From assembly GCF_009017275.1 (NCBI RefSeq), contig NZ_WBZC01000012.1, positions 1-64,000 on the forward strand: a stretch of 64,000 bases of DNA, given 5' to 3'. This document shows positions 37,426 to 45,455 of the stretch, one piece after another. Origin of the DNA: Alkaliphilus pronyensis (GTDB lineage: Bacteria > Bacillota > Clostridia > Peptostreptococcales > Natronincolaceae). Numbering within the stretch: position 1 is the first letter of the stretch; each line of letters starts with the position of its first letter. The notes under the pieces are model-generated. The model made no database searches, was not told where the DNA came from, and saw only the letters and a program-made list of their open reading frames with translations. The position numbers and the translations under genes are program-made.

Positions 37426-37563
37426 CTATTTTGTAGTTAGTGAAATGTTCTTTACAAAATAAAAAGTTACGGACCACGAATCCAGCTTACATATCCTTGA
37501 TTCATTGCAAGTTCCTCCTTGTTGAAGGCAATAAAAAAAGCCACACATAACTGTGCAGCTCAC
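37426..37563 (-). CDS. Putative leader peptide of the sigma-like gene
   Basis: A 45-codon frame starting GTG 37563 with GGAGG 6 bases upstream (begins VSCTVMCGFFYCLQQGG). It runs across the 37539-37560 terminator-like hairpin, and its TAG stop lies in the ribosome site of the sigma-like gene. A second, overlapping 12-codon frame (MNQGYVSWIRGP, 37467-37505) also has AAGGAGG upstream. Either could be a translated leader; neither family is known to me. Confidence 0.4.
   Translation of the reverse strand: MSCTVMCGFFYCLQQGGTCNESRICKLDSWSVTFYFVKNISLTTK
37539..37560 (-). terminator. Terminator-like hairpin within the leader
   Basis: On the minus strand AGCTGCACA-GTTA-TGTGTGGCT (one internal mismatch region) is followed by TTTTTTTATT. 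It lies inside the leader reading frame and upstream of the sigma-like gene, so it is better read as an attenuator than as an end-of-gene terminator. Confidence 0.6.
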
Positions 37564-37633
37564 TAAATGCCTCCAACTCAAAGTGTTCGGAGTCACTATT
37601 TAATTTTTATCACCATAATTCTGGGCATAAAGA

Positions 37634-37672
37634 AAGCCCCTGAGGATGAAATCACTTCATCTTTAGGGGCTT
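37634..37672 (-). terminator. First terminator-like hairpin of the leader
   Basis: On the minus strand AAGCCCCT pairs with AGGGGCTT around an inner GATGAA/TTCATC stem, followed by TCTTTAT. It lies downstream of the predicted promoter at 37699-37727, so it is in the leader of the sigma-like gene. It may also act on transcripts arriving from the HTH gene. Confidence 0.6.
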
Positions 37673-37698
37673 CAGCTCAAAGTTTTCCCAGTATGGTT

Positions 37699-37727
37699 AG
37701 TATATCAGTCACAAAATACCGTGTCAG
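37699..37727 (-). promoter_or_regulatory. Predicted promoter of the sigma-like gene
   Basis: On the minus strand CTGACA (37727-37722), a 17-base spacer and TATACT (37704-37699). The resulting transcript would have a leader of nearly 290 bases with two terminator-like hairpins before the sigma-like gene. Confidence 0.6.
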
Positions 37728-37809
37728 TACCAGACAAGTTCCTATTTAGTACTGATTGAGTTCCATTTATGTATCACTTAGGTGTCAAATTAGTCTCAAA
37801 ACAGTATCA

Positions 37810-38355
37810 TCATTGTACCTGTGATTTTTTGATATCAGGAATCACAAATCCCCACAAAATTACACCTAATAGTGTAACTGCTTTTTTCTTGTCTCGAAAG
37901 AATGTAGATCTTGATATATTCATGCTTTCAAGGATTTCGCTTTCGCTATATTTCACAAACACCAAGTAAGATTTACTTAATATCTCATAATATTTCTCGC
38001 CGTCATTGGGATAATTCTTCAAGAGGACCAATGCTCTATCGATTAGTTCTAAAATACTCTTGCTGTCCTCAATACTTTGTAGTCTGCTTTCTATTCTTGC
38101 TTTATCCACTCTTGGATCAACATCAATTAATGTATCAACAACATCGAAAAGTCTGCTGCCGCTGGACAGATAACACTCTGCCTCCATTTCCATAATTGAG
38201 TTGCTCATTCGCCACATGACTTTTGAGTACAGTTTCAAAAGGAGCTTTGTATTATGATACATTTTGTCACTATACAATGCTTCAAAATTATAAATCTTAC
38301 CTAAATCTTCGATAGATTTCTGTTTTTCATCTTTTTCCTTCACTTTCTCCAACAT
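37810..38355 (-). CDS. HTH regulator under a LexA-box promoter
   Basis: About 181 residues from ATG 38355 (GAAGGTG upstream; a GTG 12 bases earlier overlaps that site). It is mostly helical, and the C-terminal part (SESEILESMNISRSTFFRDK, then KAVTLLGVILWG) is a helix-turn-helix of the ArpU/phage-activator type. Such regulators switch on late or transfer genes. The promoter upstream has an SOS box between its -35 and -10 elements, so expression should rise on DNA damage. The sigma-like regulator is encoded next. Confidence 0.65.
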   Translation of the reverse strand: MLEKVKEKDEKQKSIEDLGKIYNFEALYSDKMYHNTKLLLKLYSKVMWRMSNSIMEMEAECYLSSGSRLFDVVDTLIDVDPRVDKARIESRLQSIEDSKSILELIDRALVLLKNYPNDGEKYYEILSKSYLVFVKYSESEILESMNISRSTFFRDKKKAVTLLGVILWGFVIPDIKKSQVQ

Positions 38356-38441
38356 TATCACCTTCACACTCTCATATTTAATTCATACACTTCCAACTTT
38401 CTAATTCGTAGATTTTAGGACCAGGGAAAGGGCTTATCTAT

Positions 38442-38471
38442 ATTTTATATCGAACATACGTTCGGTGTCAA
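38442..38471 (-). promoter_or_regulatory. LexA (SOS) box inside a promoter
   Basis: On the minus strand TTGACA (38471-38466) is followed by TATAAA (16-base spacing) or TAAAAT (18-base spacing). CGAACGTATGTTCG (38451-38464), one base off the Firmicute LexA consensus CGAAC-RNRY-GTTYC, fills the spacer. This is a textbook position for LexA repression. Confidence 0.75.
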
Positions 38472-38481
38472 TGTAAAAAAG

Positions 38482-38509
38482 AGAACAGTCCAAATTATCG
38501 GACAGTTCT
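38482..38509 (-). terminator. Intrinsic terminator of the 38.5-44 kb operon
   Basis: On the minus strand AGAACTGTCC-8-GGACTGTTCT (one mismatch) is followed by CTTTTTT. It lies 11 bases after the stop of the 38520 gene and closes that operon just before the SOS-controlled promoter. Confidence 0.75.
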
Positions 38510-38519
38510 TGTTTTTTAA

Positions 38520-39011
38520 TTAGCCATGGAAGCCCTCGCGATAATTAATATGTGACACTGTGAAAATATTGGCTCTACATTCGTAATGGTCTAAAATATG
38601 AAATTGATTTATGATATGAGATTCCTTAAATATTGTCAAAGCGATACTATAATCTATTTTAGTAGTTCGTACAAGCTCATATAATACTTTTAAATCATCT
38701 TTTTCAAAAGCATCATAAAGCTCGAGATCATACAAATTATCATGTTTACAGAATTCACTTGCTGCTTTTATCACAGCTTCGTCTTTAATCACATGAATAC
38801 CAATTAATAACATAGCATCTTCTAACATATTATCCACAGTTGGAATCCATCGTACTTTTTTCTTGTCTATGTCATCACCAAATAAGTCAATAGTATCCAA
38901 AATCCATGCTGGTCTGCTATTCTCAGATAAATAAACTGAATGTGATGGGATTATCCCTCCATGATTTCTATGATCATGTCCAACTAAAATTTGTGCTGTA
39001 AATGTACCCAT
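38520..39011 (-). CDS. Hypothetical protein, last gene of the 38.5-44 kb operon
   Basis: 163 residues. The start MGTFTAQILVGHDHRNHGGI is His-rich and may bind metal. The rest includes a helical middle (DEAVIKAASEFCKHDNLYDL) and HILDHYECRANIF near the end. I do not recognise the family. It is 21 bases after the ParB-like gene and directly before the terminator. Confidence 0.6.
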   Translation of the reverse strand: MGTFTAQILVGHDHRNHGGIIPSHSVYLSENSRPAWILDTIDLFGDDIDKKKVRWIPTVDNMLEDAMLLIGIHVIKDEAVIKAASEFCKHDNLYDLELYDAFEKDDLKVLYELVRTTKIDYSIALTIFKESHIINQFHILDHYECRANIFTVSHINYREGFHG

Positions 39012-39032
39012 AATTTCCCCTCCATTAGTTTG

Positions 39033-39524
39033 CTAGATTAGCTTTGAATTCCAATATTCCACATACTCTTCAAAACCTTCAATCATAAACGGTATATGCT
39101 GTTCCATGCGAACAATATATGCTTTTATATTCTCAACGTCATTTTGTTTCGCCTTTACCAGTCTATGATGACCATCAATCAAATTATATCCCCTCGAATA
39201 GTAATCCTTTGAGATGGTAGGATAGCCATGATGCAGACGATCAGGAGCAATCTCAGCCAGTATTACTGGCCTATTCAAATCTGCTGCTTCAACATATTCA
39301 GGATTCATTTCTTCATTGCAGAAATACCTAAAGTACTCATTCACATCAATTTCTTCTACAATGAACTCTTCACCATACTTATCAATGTGTTCATTTAGCT
39401 TAGTGATATGAAACTTGAAAATTCCATTCGGAAAGTACTCATCTCCTGGCTCAAGTTCAATGTGTTTTCTAGTTATTTTGTTATCCAATTTTCGTTTACT
39501 TTTAATTACGTTTTTCTTTTTCAT
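39033..39524 (-). CDS. ParB/sulfiredoxin-like domain protein
   Basis: About 163 residues from ATG 39524 (TAGGTGA upstream). The C-terminal part has YNLIDGHHRLVKAKQND, the DGHHR signature of the ParB N-terminal/sulfiredoxin-like fold, which binds or hydrolyses nucleotides. The N-terminal 40 residues are very Lys-rich (KKKNVIKSKRKLDNKITRKH). There is no partition helix-turn-helix, so it is not a plasmid ParB. In defence contexts such domains act as nucleases or nucleotide switches; here the role is unknown. Confidence 0.65.
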   Translation of the reverse strand: MKKKNVIKSKRKLDNKITRKHIELEPGDEYFPNGIFKFHITKLNEHIDKYGEEFIVEEIDVNEYFRYFCNEEMNPEYVEAADLNRPVILAEIAPDRLHHGYPTISKDYYSRGYNLIDGHHRLVKAKQNDVENIKAYIVRMEQHIPFMIEGFEEYVEYWNSKLI

Positions 39525-39529
39525 AACAA

Positions 39530-40102
39530 TCACCTAAACTTTTTCCCAGAGATTTTTTTCATTAATCTACAGAATTCATCCCAACTCTCCGGATAATTAT
39601 TACTACCGTGTCTGCTAATTTTCTTTCCTAGCATTTGAATTTCTACACTCCACTGAGTGCCATCAATAATATCTAAATCAATGTATTGTGATTTCCAGTT
39701 CAATATATCAATAGACTTAAGCTCTTCGACAAATCTTTCAGCAGTAGCATTTCGTACTATTTTCTTAAACTCTTCTTCATGACCGCAGCCAAAGTGCTTC
39801 CATTTCAGTTCTTTGCTATGCAAGTCTATTGTCACTTCATAGTATCCATCAAAATAACCGCCTACAGCCGCTTTGATATGTTTTATCTGGTTATACGCGT
39901 AGTTCACACTGTCATCTCTATGCCATTCATAATTACAGTCACTGCAATAATATTCGGGATTATTGTCCATAACAAGACAACCGCCAAGTTTAATTTTACC
40001 TTCTTCAGCTTTAACAAAGGTATCATGTGTTGGCATGCCATAAATAATCTTCAGTGTTTTCATTGAACCACAATTTGGACAAATCTTGTAGTTTACAGCC
40101 AT
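39530..40102 (-). CDS. Zinc-ribbon protein of unknown function
   Basis: About 190 residues from ATG 40102 (AAGGTGGTG upstream). Two CxxC pairs, CPNCGSMKTL near 7-16 and YYCSDCNYEW near 48-57, form a zinc ribbon. The following 130 residues are a single alpha/beta region of unknown type. It lies 20 bases after the ADP-ribosylglycohydrolase gene and 5 bases before the ParB-like gene. Confidence 0.6.
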   Translation of the reverse strand: MAVNYKICPNCGSMKTLKIIYGMPTHDTFVKAEEGKIKLGGCLVMDNNPEYYCSDCNYEWHRDDSVNYAYNQIKHIKAAVGGYFDGYYEVTIDLHSKELKWKHFGCGHEEEFKKIVRNATAERFVEELKSIDILNWKSQYIDLDIIDGTQWSVEIQMLGKKISRHGSNNYPESWDEFCRLMKKISGKKFR

Positions 40103-40122
40103 TCGGCACCACCACCTTCTCA

Positions 40123-41172
40123 TTAGTATCCAGGATATTTTCTCCACCACTCGTCGCCATCTTCATATACGCGATGAAGATCATTGGCAAGCTGTGTTAT
40201 CTCTTCTATCAATTCTGTATTCTGAATCCATTCCTTTGGAATGCAATCAATGCCACTATATGCACCTAGTATATTTCCAGTTATTGCTCCTGTACTGTCA
40301 CTGTCACCACTATGATTGACAGATGCTATTAATGCTTGTCTAAAATCATTTTGATACCTAATGGCACAGAAAACACCTATACCTAATGCTTCTTCACCGA
40401 TCCATCCTTCACCAATCATTGAAATGGCTTCAACATCAGATAAGTCACTTTGAGAAAGACTTATAGCATCTTCTAACTTTGATATACATTCAATACTTTC
40501 ATTTTCATTTCTTAATTTATCAATTGTATTGAAAGTAGCTGCAATTATACTTTGATCCTCGAGAATCTCAGCAATCATAAAAGCCAGCGAACCTGCTGCA
40601 AGTTGTCCAGTTGGATGTCCATGAGTAAGAGCTGCCGTCTCAATAGCTATTTCAAACGCTGTGTCCTTATCAAGAAATAATCCAAAAGGGGCAGACCGCA
40701 TAACTGCTCCACAACCCTTACTATTGTTTGTTGGATTATCCTTTGTTCCTTTTTCATCCTTCAGCAAAGAAGATATGCATGAATTTCCTGGAGCTCTTGA
40801 AGCAAATAGTCTATCAATTTCTAACAACCAACCGTCATAAATAAAATCAATATCCTTCTTTTTTGGATACCCCTGAGTAAACAGCCATCTCTGAAACGCA
40901 AAGTAAATTACCGTTGGCGCATGACAAATCCCTTTATTAGTCAATCTTGACTCTGCTCTCAATAATCCTTCAGCTGTAAACATTGTCATTTGAGTATCAT
41001 CGGTAATTTGAGCCTTTCCATCATCAGAAAGAACTAGATGCGTTAATCCATTTTCACCATAAGTTCTCTTAATCTCATTTAACTTCATGAATTCAATTGG
41101 CCAGCCTAAAGCATCGCCTAATGCTCCACCGACAAGGCAGCCTTGGAAATATTCAATTTCCCTTTTCTTCAT
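40123..41172 (-). CDS. ADP-ribosylglycohydrolase (DraG-like)
   Basis: 349 residues. It starts with GCLVGGALGDALGWPIEFM and has DDTQMTMFTAEGLL near 55-70, plus SVNHSGDSDSTGAITGNILG near 285-305. These are the metal-binding Asp motifs of ADP-ribosylglycohydrolases. Members remove ADP-ribose from proteins, or from nucleic acids in some toxin-antitoxin systems. No ADP-ribosyltransferase is recognisable beside it, so it may undo the effect of an unrecognised partner in the same operon. The SD-like GGGGTGA lies 5 bases before ATG 41172. Confidence 0.85.
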   Translation of the reverse strand: MKKREIEYFQGCLVGGALGDALGWPIEFMKLNEIKRTYGENGLTHLVLSDDGKAQITDDTQMTMFTAEGLLRAESRLTNKGICHAPTVIYFAFQRWLFTQGYPKKKDIDFIYDGWLLEIDRLFASRAPGNSCISSLLKDEKGTKDNPTNNSKGCGAVMRSAPFGLFLDKDTAFEIAIETAALTHGHPTGQLAAGSLAFMIAEILEDQSIIAATFNTIDKLRNENESIECISKLEDAISLSQSDLSDVEAISMIGEGWIGEEALGIGVFCAIRYQNDFRQALIASVNHSGDSDSTGAITGNILGAYSGIDCIPKEWIQNTELIEEITQLANDLHRVYEDGDEWWRKYPGY

Positions 41173-41196
41173 TGAATCACCCCACTCCTAAATTGA

Positions 41197-42378
41197 TTAG
41201 AAAGACCAGTCAAATTGACTTATTGATTCAATTACTTTCTGTTCAATTTCTTTCAGCTCGTTCTTCTTATAAAGATTTGTCATTGCATTTGTTATTTCCT
41301 CAGAATCAGTCCAATCTTTAATCTGGATTGTTTTTGTATATATCCTTGTGTACTTTCTTCCAAGTTCTTTTGCTCTCTCTTGAATTTTGATACCATTTTT
41401 CTCTAGTAATTGTAGAAATTCAATCCGCTTTGAGGGTTCATCAAATGGTCCAATTTCGAGTGTTAATTTCAATTTTCCATAATACTCACTAAACCAATAA
41501 CATACCGGATATTCAGCATACCAACCTTCAGACATTTTCTTAGTTTTCTTAAATTCTTCTATTAGGAACCAATATACTTTATTCCTTGATAATACCTTCT
41601 CTACTTCAGGAAACTCCTTATTAAAATCTTCTATTGATTTTTCAATATCAATCTCATTCCCAATAGAATAAATCAAGTCGATAACATCTTTATTCTTCAA
41701 ATATATATCTTTACAAATACCTTTTAATTCATCATCCATATAGTACTTCTCCTTGATAATTGAGACATAATGTTCAATAAACTCTATAACCTGACTTGAC
41801 GTTCTGTCGGCATAATGCTTAAGGATAAATTCAATACTATGAATTACGTCTTCATAACTTGCAGAATAATATCTTTCCGATGAGGGCTCCGATCCATCTA
41901 AAGTCAATAAAATTGGAATAATCTTGTAACCGTTGTACTCACTTTGAACTATCTGCAAATATCTTTCTAGCTGATTAGAATGCTCACCCGAATATACTTT
42001 ATTCTCAATTAAGATTACTATCTTACTTACATCTGAAACTATCAATATGTCAATGTTACTTTTTTCTCTATAGATAGCACAGTCATTAAGATTTTCATGC
42101 TGTAAATCATAAATGCTTCCAATGTCAGCTACTACATCGCCATTAATTGGTTTTAAAAGCACTTTGAGTAAGAATCTTTTTAATATTTTTTCATCAAAGT
42201 TATGGTTCTCAGACGGATTAAACAGCCAGGCCAATAGGTTTGAATGTCTCACTTCATGGTCCTGAACTCTTAGTACTTTCAAGGGATTAAAGCGATTCAG
42301 CTTTGCCTTAACTATTTCGAGGTTATCATTATTTATTATAAATTGAAGAATGTCCTCTCTTCCAATATCTAAACTCAT
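41197..42378 (-). CDS. PD-(D/E)XK nuclease-family protein (PDDEXK_4 type)
   Basis: About 393 residues from ATG 42378, which overlaps the stop of the upstream gene (ATGA). The N-terminal part has VLRVQDHEVRHSNLLAWLFN (about 33-52), typical of PDDEXK_4 proteins. The nuclease core appears as SNIDILIVSDVSKIVILIEN followed by KVYSGEHSNQLERYL (about 108-145), giving the D...ExK residues. The rest is helical with a late mixed region. Members occur in defence islands and abortive-infection loci. It is tightly coupled to the DUF91-type gene. Confidence 0.75.
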   Translation of the reverse strand: MSLDIGREDILQFIINNDNLEIVKAKLNRFNPLKVLRVQDHEVRHSNLLAWLFNPSENHNFDEKILKRFLLKVLLKPINGDVVADIGSIYDLQHENLNDCAIYREKSNIDILIVSDVSKIVILIENKVYSGEHSNQLERYLQIVQSEYNGYKIIPILLTLDGSEPSSERYYSASYEDVIHSIEFILKHYADRTSSQVIEFIEHYVSIIKEKYYMDDELKGICKDIYLKNKDVIDLIYSIGNEIDIEKSIEDFNKEFPEVEKVLSRNKVYWFLIEEFKKTKKMSEGWYAEYPVCYWFSEYYGKLKLTLEIGPFDEPSKRIEFLQLLEKNGIKIQERAKELGRKYTRIYTKTIQIKDWTDSEEITNAMTNLYKKNELKEIEQKVIESISQFDWSF

Positions 42379-43355
42379 TCGATTTTTTCTCCCTCTGCAT
42401 TCCAATTACCATCACTCAGACGATTATACAACCTGAATTGTCCATTTCCGATTGTATAATACATGTCGAGTTGGCCACCTTTATAGTGTTTTCTTGAACT
42501 ATGGTTGACACAATCCGCATAAATCTGACATCGAATCGTATTCTGATTGCAATCTGGATACTGCTTTATCACTTGTGAGATAACCTCTTTACCTGTAAAG
42601 ATACCATCATTCTTTATTTTAAGAACTTCATCCACAGCATTTTTTACAACTTGTTTTACGGGTACATCCCCATTCCAGCCATATGAAGCAGATGTCATAC
42701 GACTACCTGAATGCTTTGATTCAACAGGAGAAGCTTCCTCAATTTCAGTGCTGACAAAGAACTCTCCTGATTCTGATCTAAACACTTCGTATTTCATACA
42801 ACTTATATCAAGATTCCCTTTTTTATTTAGAAATCGAACGACTTCTTTTACTGACTTTGAAATATCTTCAGCAACGATAAAAAGCCTTAGCTTCTGATTA
42901 AAGTTCCGTTCAACAGCGCCATCTAAATCTGGATAAAAAATATTTTGATGAATTTCAGACAGTTCCATGCCGATATACATTTCATCTTTATCATAGTATT
43001 TCATTGTTAGAACATTCAAGTCTTCATAGCTTAGGTTGTCAGCCCAAGCAGCATATTCCAATAATTGTGCTACAACATCTCTAGGTGTCCTGCCCTTTTT
43101 TAGCTCAACAAGAACCACATCTCCATTTGAGTCTATTCCCATTAAGTCAGGAAATTTAGTTGTTTCATATGTAGTTGTGGAAACTTGTCTTCCGATCCAC
43201 ATGATCGTTGATGTGTCATCCTCAAATAGTACGTGCGGGCTATTTTCTAGCCAATTTTCAAAGTCTTTCTCATAATCAATAGGCTCTTTATTTGCTTTTT
43301 CCATATAACCATCAGATAAATCTGTTTTATTGTAATTCAGTTTAAATAATCCCAA
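42375..43355 (-). CDS. NucS/DUF91-like endonuclease with C-terminal extra domain
   Basis: About 326 residues from a TTG at 43355, which has GGAGG 7 bases upstream; earlier codons overlap the preceding gene. The N-terminal half has DYEKDFENWLENSPHVLFED and KFPDLMGIDSNGDVVLVELK, the D...ExK core of NucS-like (DUF91) endonucleases. Then comes a basic hinge and a C-terminal domain (about 225-320, VFTGKEVISQVI-like, DCNQNTIRCQIYAD) like those fused to restriction enzymes. It may cut branched, mismatched or modified DNA. It directly precedes and overlaps the second nuclease gene. Confidence 0.7.
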   Translation of the reverse strand: MGLFKLNYNKTDLSDGYMEKANKEPIDYEKDFENWLENSPHVLFEDDTSTIMWIGRQVSTTTYETTKFPDLMGIDSNGDVVLVELKKGRTPRDVVAQLLEYAAWADNLSYEDLNVLTMKYYDKDEMYIGMELSEIHQNIFYPDLDGAVERNFNQKLRLFIVAEDISKSVKEVVRFLNKKGNLDISCMKYEVFRSESGEFFVSTEIEEASPVESKHSGSRMTSASYGWNGDVPVKQVVKNAVDEVLKIKNDGIFTGKEVISQVIKQYPDCNQNTIRCQIYADCVNHSSRKHYKGGQLDMYYTIGNGQFRLYNRLSDGNWNAEGEKIE

Positions 43356-43380
43356 ACTCCCACCTCCAATAATCTCAATT

Positions 43381-43875
43381 CTATCTTGATATCCACTTCT
43401 CAAAAAAGTCATAATCTTTAATTGAACCATCTTGATTCAGAAGATCCAAATAAATACCATCACCTTTTCCAACTGTCCATATAGCGTTAACCGTATTAGG
43501 TTTATCTGAAACTTCATTACTGTAAATGAATTCTGCAAAAATATCTTTTCCAGGTCCATATTCATTTGCAACATAAGCTACCAAATAAATATCAATGCAG
43601 CTTGCTCCAAACTGTGCTTTCTCACCGTTAAGCATATGGTTCTTTATTAGATCTGGCCAGTTTTTTTCATCAGTCTTAAGAATTGATGATTTTATAGCCT
43701 CAATATTGTATGCTTTGTAGCTTCTCTTCTCCCACTGTTTTAGTTGACTGAAGTCACCACTGACGGCTTGCAACTTCTCCAACATGTTCTTCAAGTTACA
43801 GACCGTTGGTATCACCTTATATTTAATGCTATGCCCCATAATTCGATCCGGCATATTTTCAAATTTTCTAGCCAT
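43381..43875 (-). CDS. Hypothetical protein with a decayed paralogue near 46.75 kb
   Basis: 164 residues, alpha/beta, beginning MARKFENMPDRIMGHSIKYK, with AIWTVGKGDGIYLDLLNQDG near the end. No recognised domain. GGGGGG precedes ATG 43875. A DNA stretch at about 46725-46800 resembles its last 25 codons but has stop codons, so a second copy once stood between the TIR and SAVED genes. It is one of the first genes of the uncharacterised operon. Confidence 0.6.
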   Translation of the reverse strand: MARKFENMPDRIMGHSIKYKVIPTVCNLKNMLEKLQAVSGDFSQLKQWEKRSYKAYNIEAIKSSILKTDEKNWPDLIKNHMLNGEKAQFGASCIDIYLVAYVANEYGPGKDIFAEFIYSNEVSDKPNTVNAIWTVGKGDGIYLDLLNQDGSIKDYDFFEKWISR

Positions 43876-43886
43876 GACTCATCCCC

Positions 43887-43997
43887 CTATTTAATCAATT
43901 TCTTCATTAACTTAAAAATATCAAATGATGTTCGATTATATACCTTGTTATAAGCATACTTCCTTGGATTTCTAACCCAACCACATCCTCTTGGCAT
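43887..43997 (-). CDS. Very small basic protein at the head of the operon
   Basis: 36 residues (MPRGCGWVRNPRKYAYNKVY, then NRTSFDIFKLMKKLIK) from ATG 43997, ending 11 bases before the 43875 start. It is strongly basic and aromatic. The ribosome site is weak (GGAATTAAG). The regular, protein-like composition and tight spacing argue it is real, but I cannot assign a family. Confidence 0.4.
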   Translation of the reverse strand: MPRGCGWVRNPRKYAYNKVYNRTSFDIFKLMKKLIK

Positions 43998-44120
43998 CTT
44001 AATTCCAGCACAAAGCCTTTACTCATATATGATACATATTGTTCCATAAATTAATTCATTTTTTCATCTCACTGCCAGAAATTGATTGAAATATTATAAA
44101 GTCTTCACATAATCTGCTAT

Positions 44121-45455
44121 CTAAGCGATATCAATATTAACGACCTCTCTTGCTACAGTTCTTCCACTTCTTTTGACTGAACAAATCATAATATGAGGTC
44201 CTCTGTATTTTGTACTTTCCCAATGAATACAAGAATTGTGTTCCTCATGTTTGTGATGAGTATCTCCTGCTTCTTCAGCTTCATCACCATAGTTATATAC
44301 TTCCCACTCGATACTATAAGGTTGTGGTATGTTATGGTTTGCTCTAAACATAATCCACTTCTTCTTTGGAATATAATGAATACCATGCGTTATTGGCAAT
44401 CTTACATTACCATTCTTTCTAAAAAAAACATCAACATCAACATCAAGTCTGTATCCATCAGCACTAAATGAGTTAAACCATGATTTTGCGATATTCATTT
44501 CAGATACTATCACTTCTGCTGACCAGTAGCTATGATCAAAGAACTTTTTCCAAGCTTTTCTTGCTGTTTTCTCATCACATCCGTACTCGAATAAATCACT
44601 TAGTTTATCAAGTTTCTGTTCAAGTTTCTTCTTTAATCGCTCAATCTTCTTAGTTGTCTTATCATCATGATTTAAAAGTTGGTCAGTATGAACAGGATTG
44701 TATACATCCGTTGAACGGTCCAAGCGATTGTATATTGTAATCATGGTATTATAGAAGGCAACATCTTCACGATGATAATCTGGCTGATAACATTCTGCAA
44801 CTAGTGCTGACAGTATGAACCCACCTGGCAACGACCACGTTAGTCGTGATTTCGAGAACATCTTTAATAGTCTTACAATTCTTCTCATTTGACCTTCACG
44901 AACTGTGGCACCAAATAATTTTTTAGGACTCTGATTATTAATCTCATTCGTGAACCAATTCTTTACCTCTACTGGATCTCTTTCTGTCCATGATTCCCCA
45001 GCATGTTCAAAGTAGGTATTTCCCCAAAACGATGTTCTCTGTCTATAAACAGCAAAATCTATATGATAACCATCTTTATACCAAACAGTAACTGCATTTG
45101 TTCGAGCTGTTGGAGGGTCTGAGAAATTTGTACATTTCTTCAATAATGCTGCTTCAACAATTTTTCTAGCTTCAGCTGGGTCGTCAGGAATATTGACTTC
45201 ATCAAAAATTACCGCAATATCAATGTCATATTCCTTGTTATCATTTTGAGTCAAAGTGCTCATCGAGACACTACCCTGCTCATAATCTAGCAAAATCTGA
45301 TAATCTGTATCTTCATCTTCATTAATTTCAACCAATCCATCTTTAAGTCGTCCAAGATTTAGAGTTTTATACTCTCTCAGCTTACTCTTCTCTGATTCTG
45401 AAAGTTTTACATGGTTATCATGAAATTCCAGGATGTTTTTACTCATGTCGTACAT
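44121..45455 (-). CDS. CD-NTase (CBASS nucleotide cyclase) with AGS-C-like sensor domain
   Basis: About 444 residues from ATG 45455 (AAGGGGG upstream; overlaps the SAVED gene by 17 bases). The nucleotidyltransferase site is complete: GSVSMST near 63, YDIDIAVIF (D-x-D) near 76-84 and the third Asp in YHIDFAVYR near 132. The helical core contains PKKLFGATVREGQMRRIVRL. The last 110 residues (ITHGIHYIPKKKWIMFRANH and following) resemble the AGS-C domain fused to bacterial SMODS enzymes. It should make a cyclic oligonucleotide on phage infection to activate the adjacent SAVED effector. Confidence 0.85.
   Translation of the reverse strand: MYDMSKNILEFHDNHVKLSESEKSKLREYKTLNLGRLKDGLVEINEDEDTDYQILLDYEQGSVSMSTLTQNDNKEYDIDIAVIFDEVNIPDDPAEARKIVEAALLKKCTNFSDPPTARTNAVTVWYKDGYHIDFAVYRQRTSFWGNTYFEHAGESWTERDPVEVKNWFTNEINNQSPKKLFGATVREGQMRRIVRLLKMFSKSRLTWSLPGGFILSALVAECYQPDYHREDVAFYNTMITIYNRLDRSTDVYNPVHTDQLLNHDDKTTKKIERLKKKLEQKLDKLSDLFEYGCDEKTARKAWKKFFDHSYWSAEVIVSEMNIAKSWFNSFSADGYRLDVDVDVFFRKNGNVRLPITHGIHYIPKKKWIMFRANHNIPQPYSIEWEVYNYGDEAEEAGDTHHKHEEHNSCIHWESTKYRGPHIMICSVKRSGRTVAREVVNIDIA

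Noticed and set aside
39033-39524. ParB-like gene as a second plasmid partition system.
   Set aside because: It has only the DGHHR-type domain, no partition helix-turn-helix and no ParA partner.
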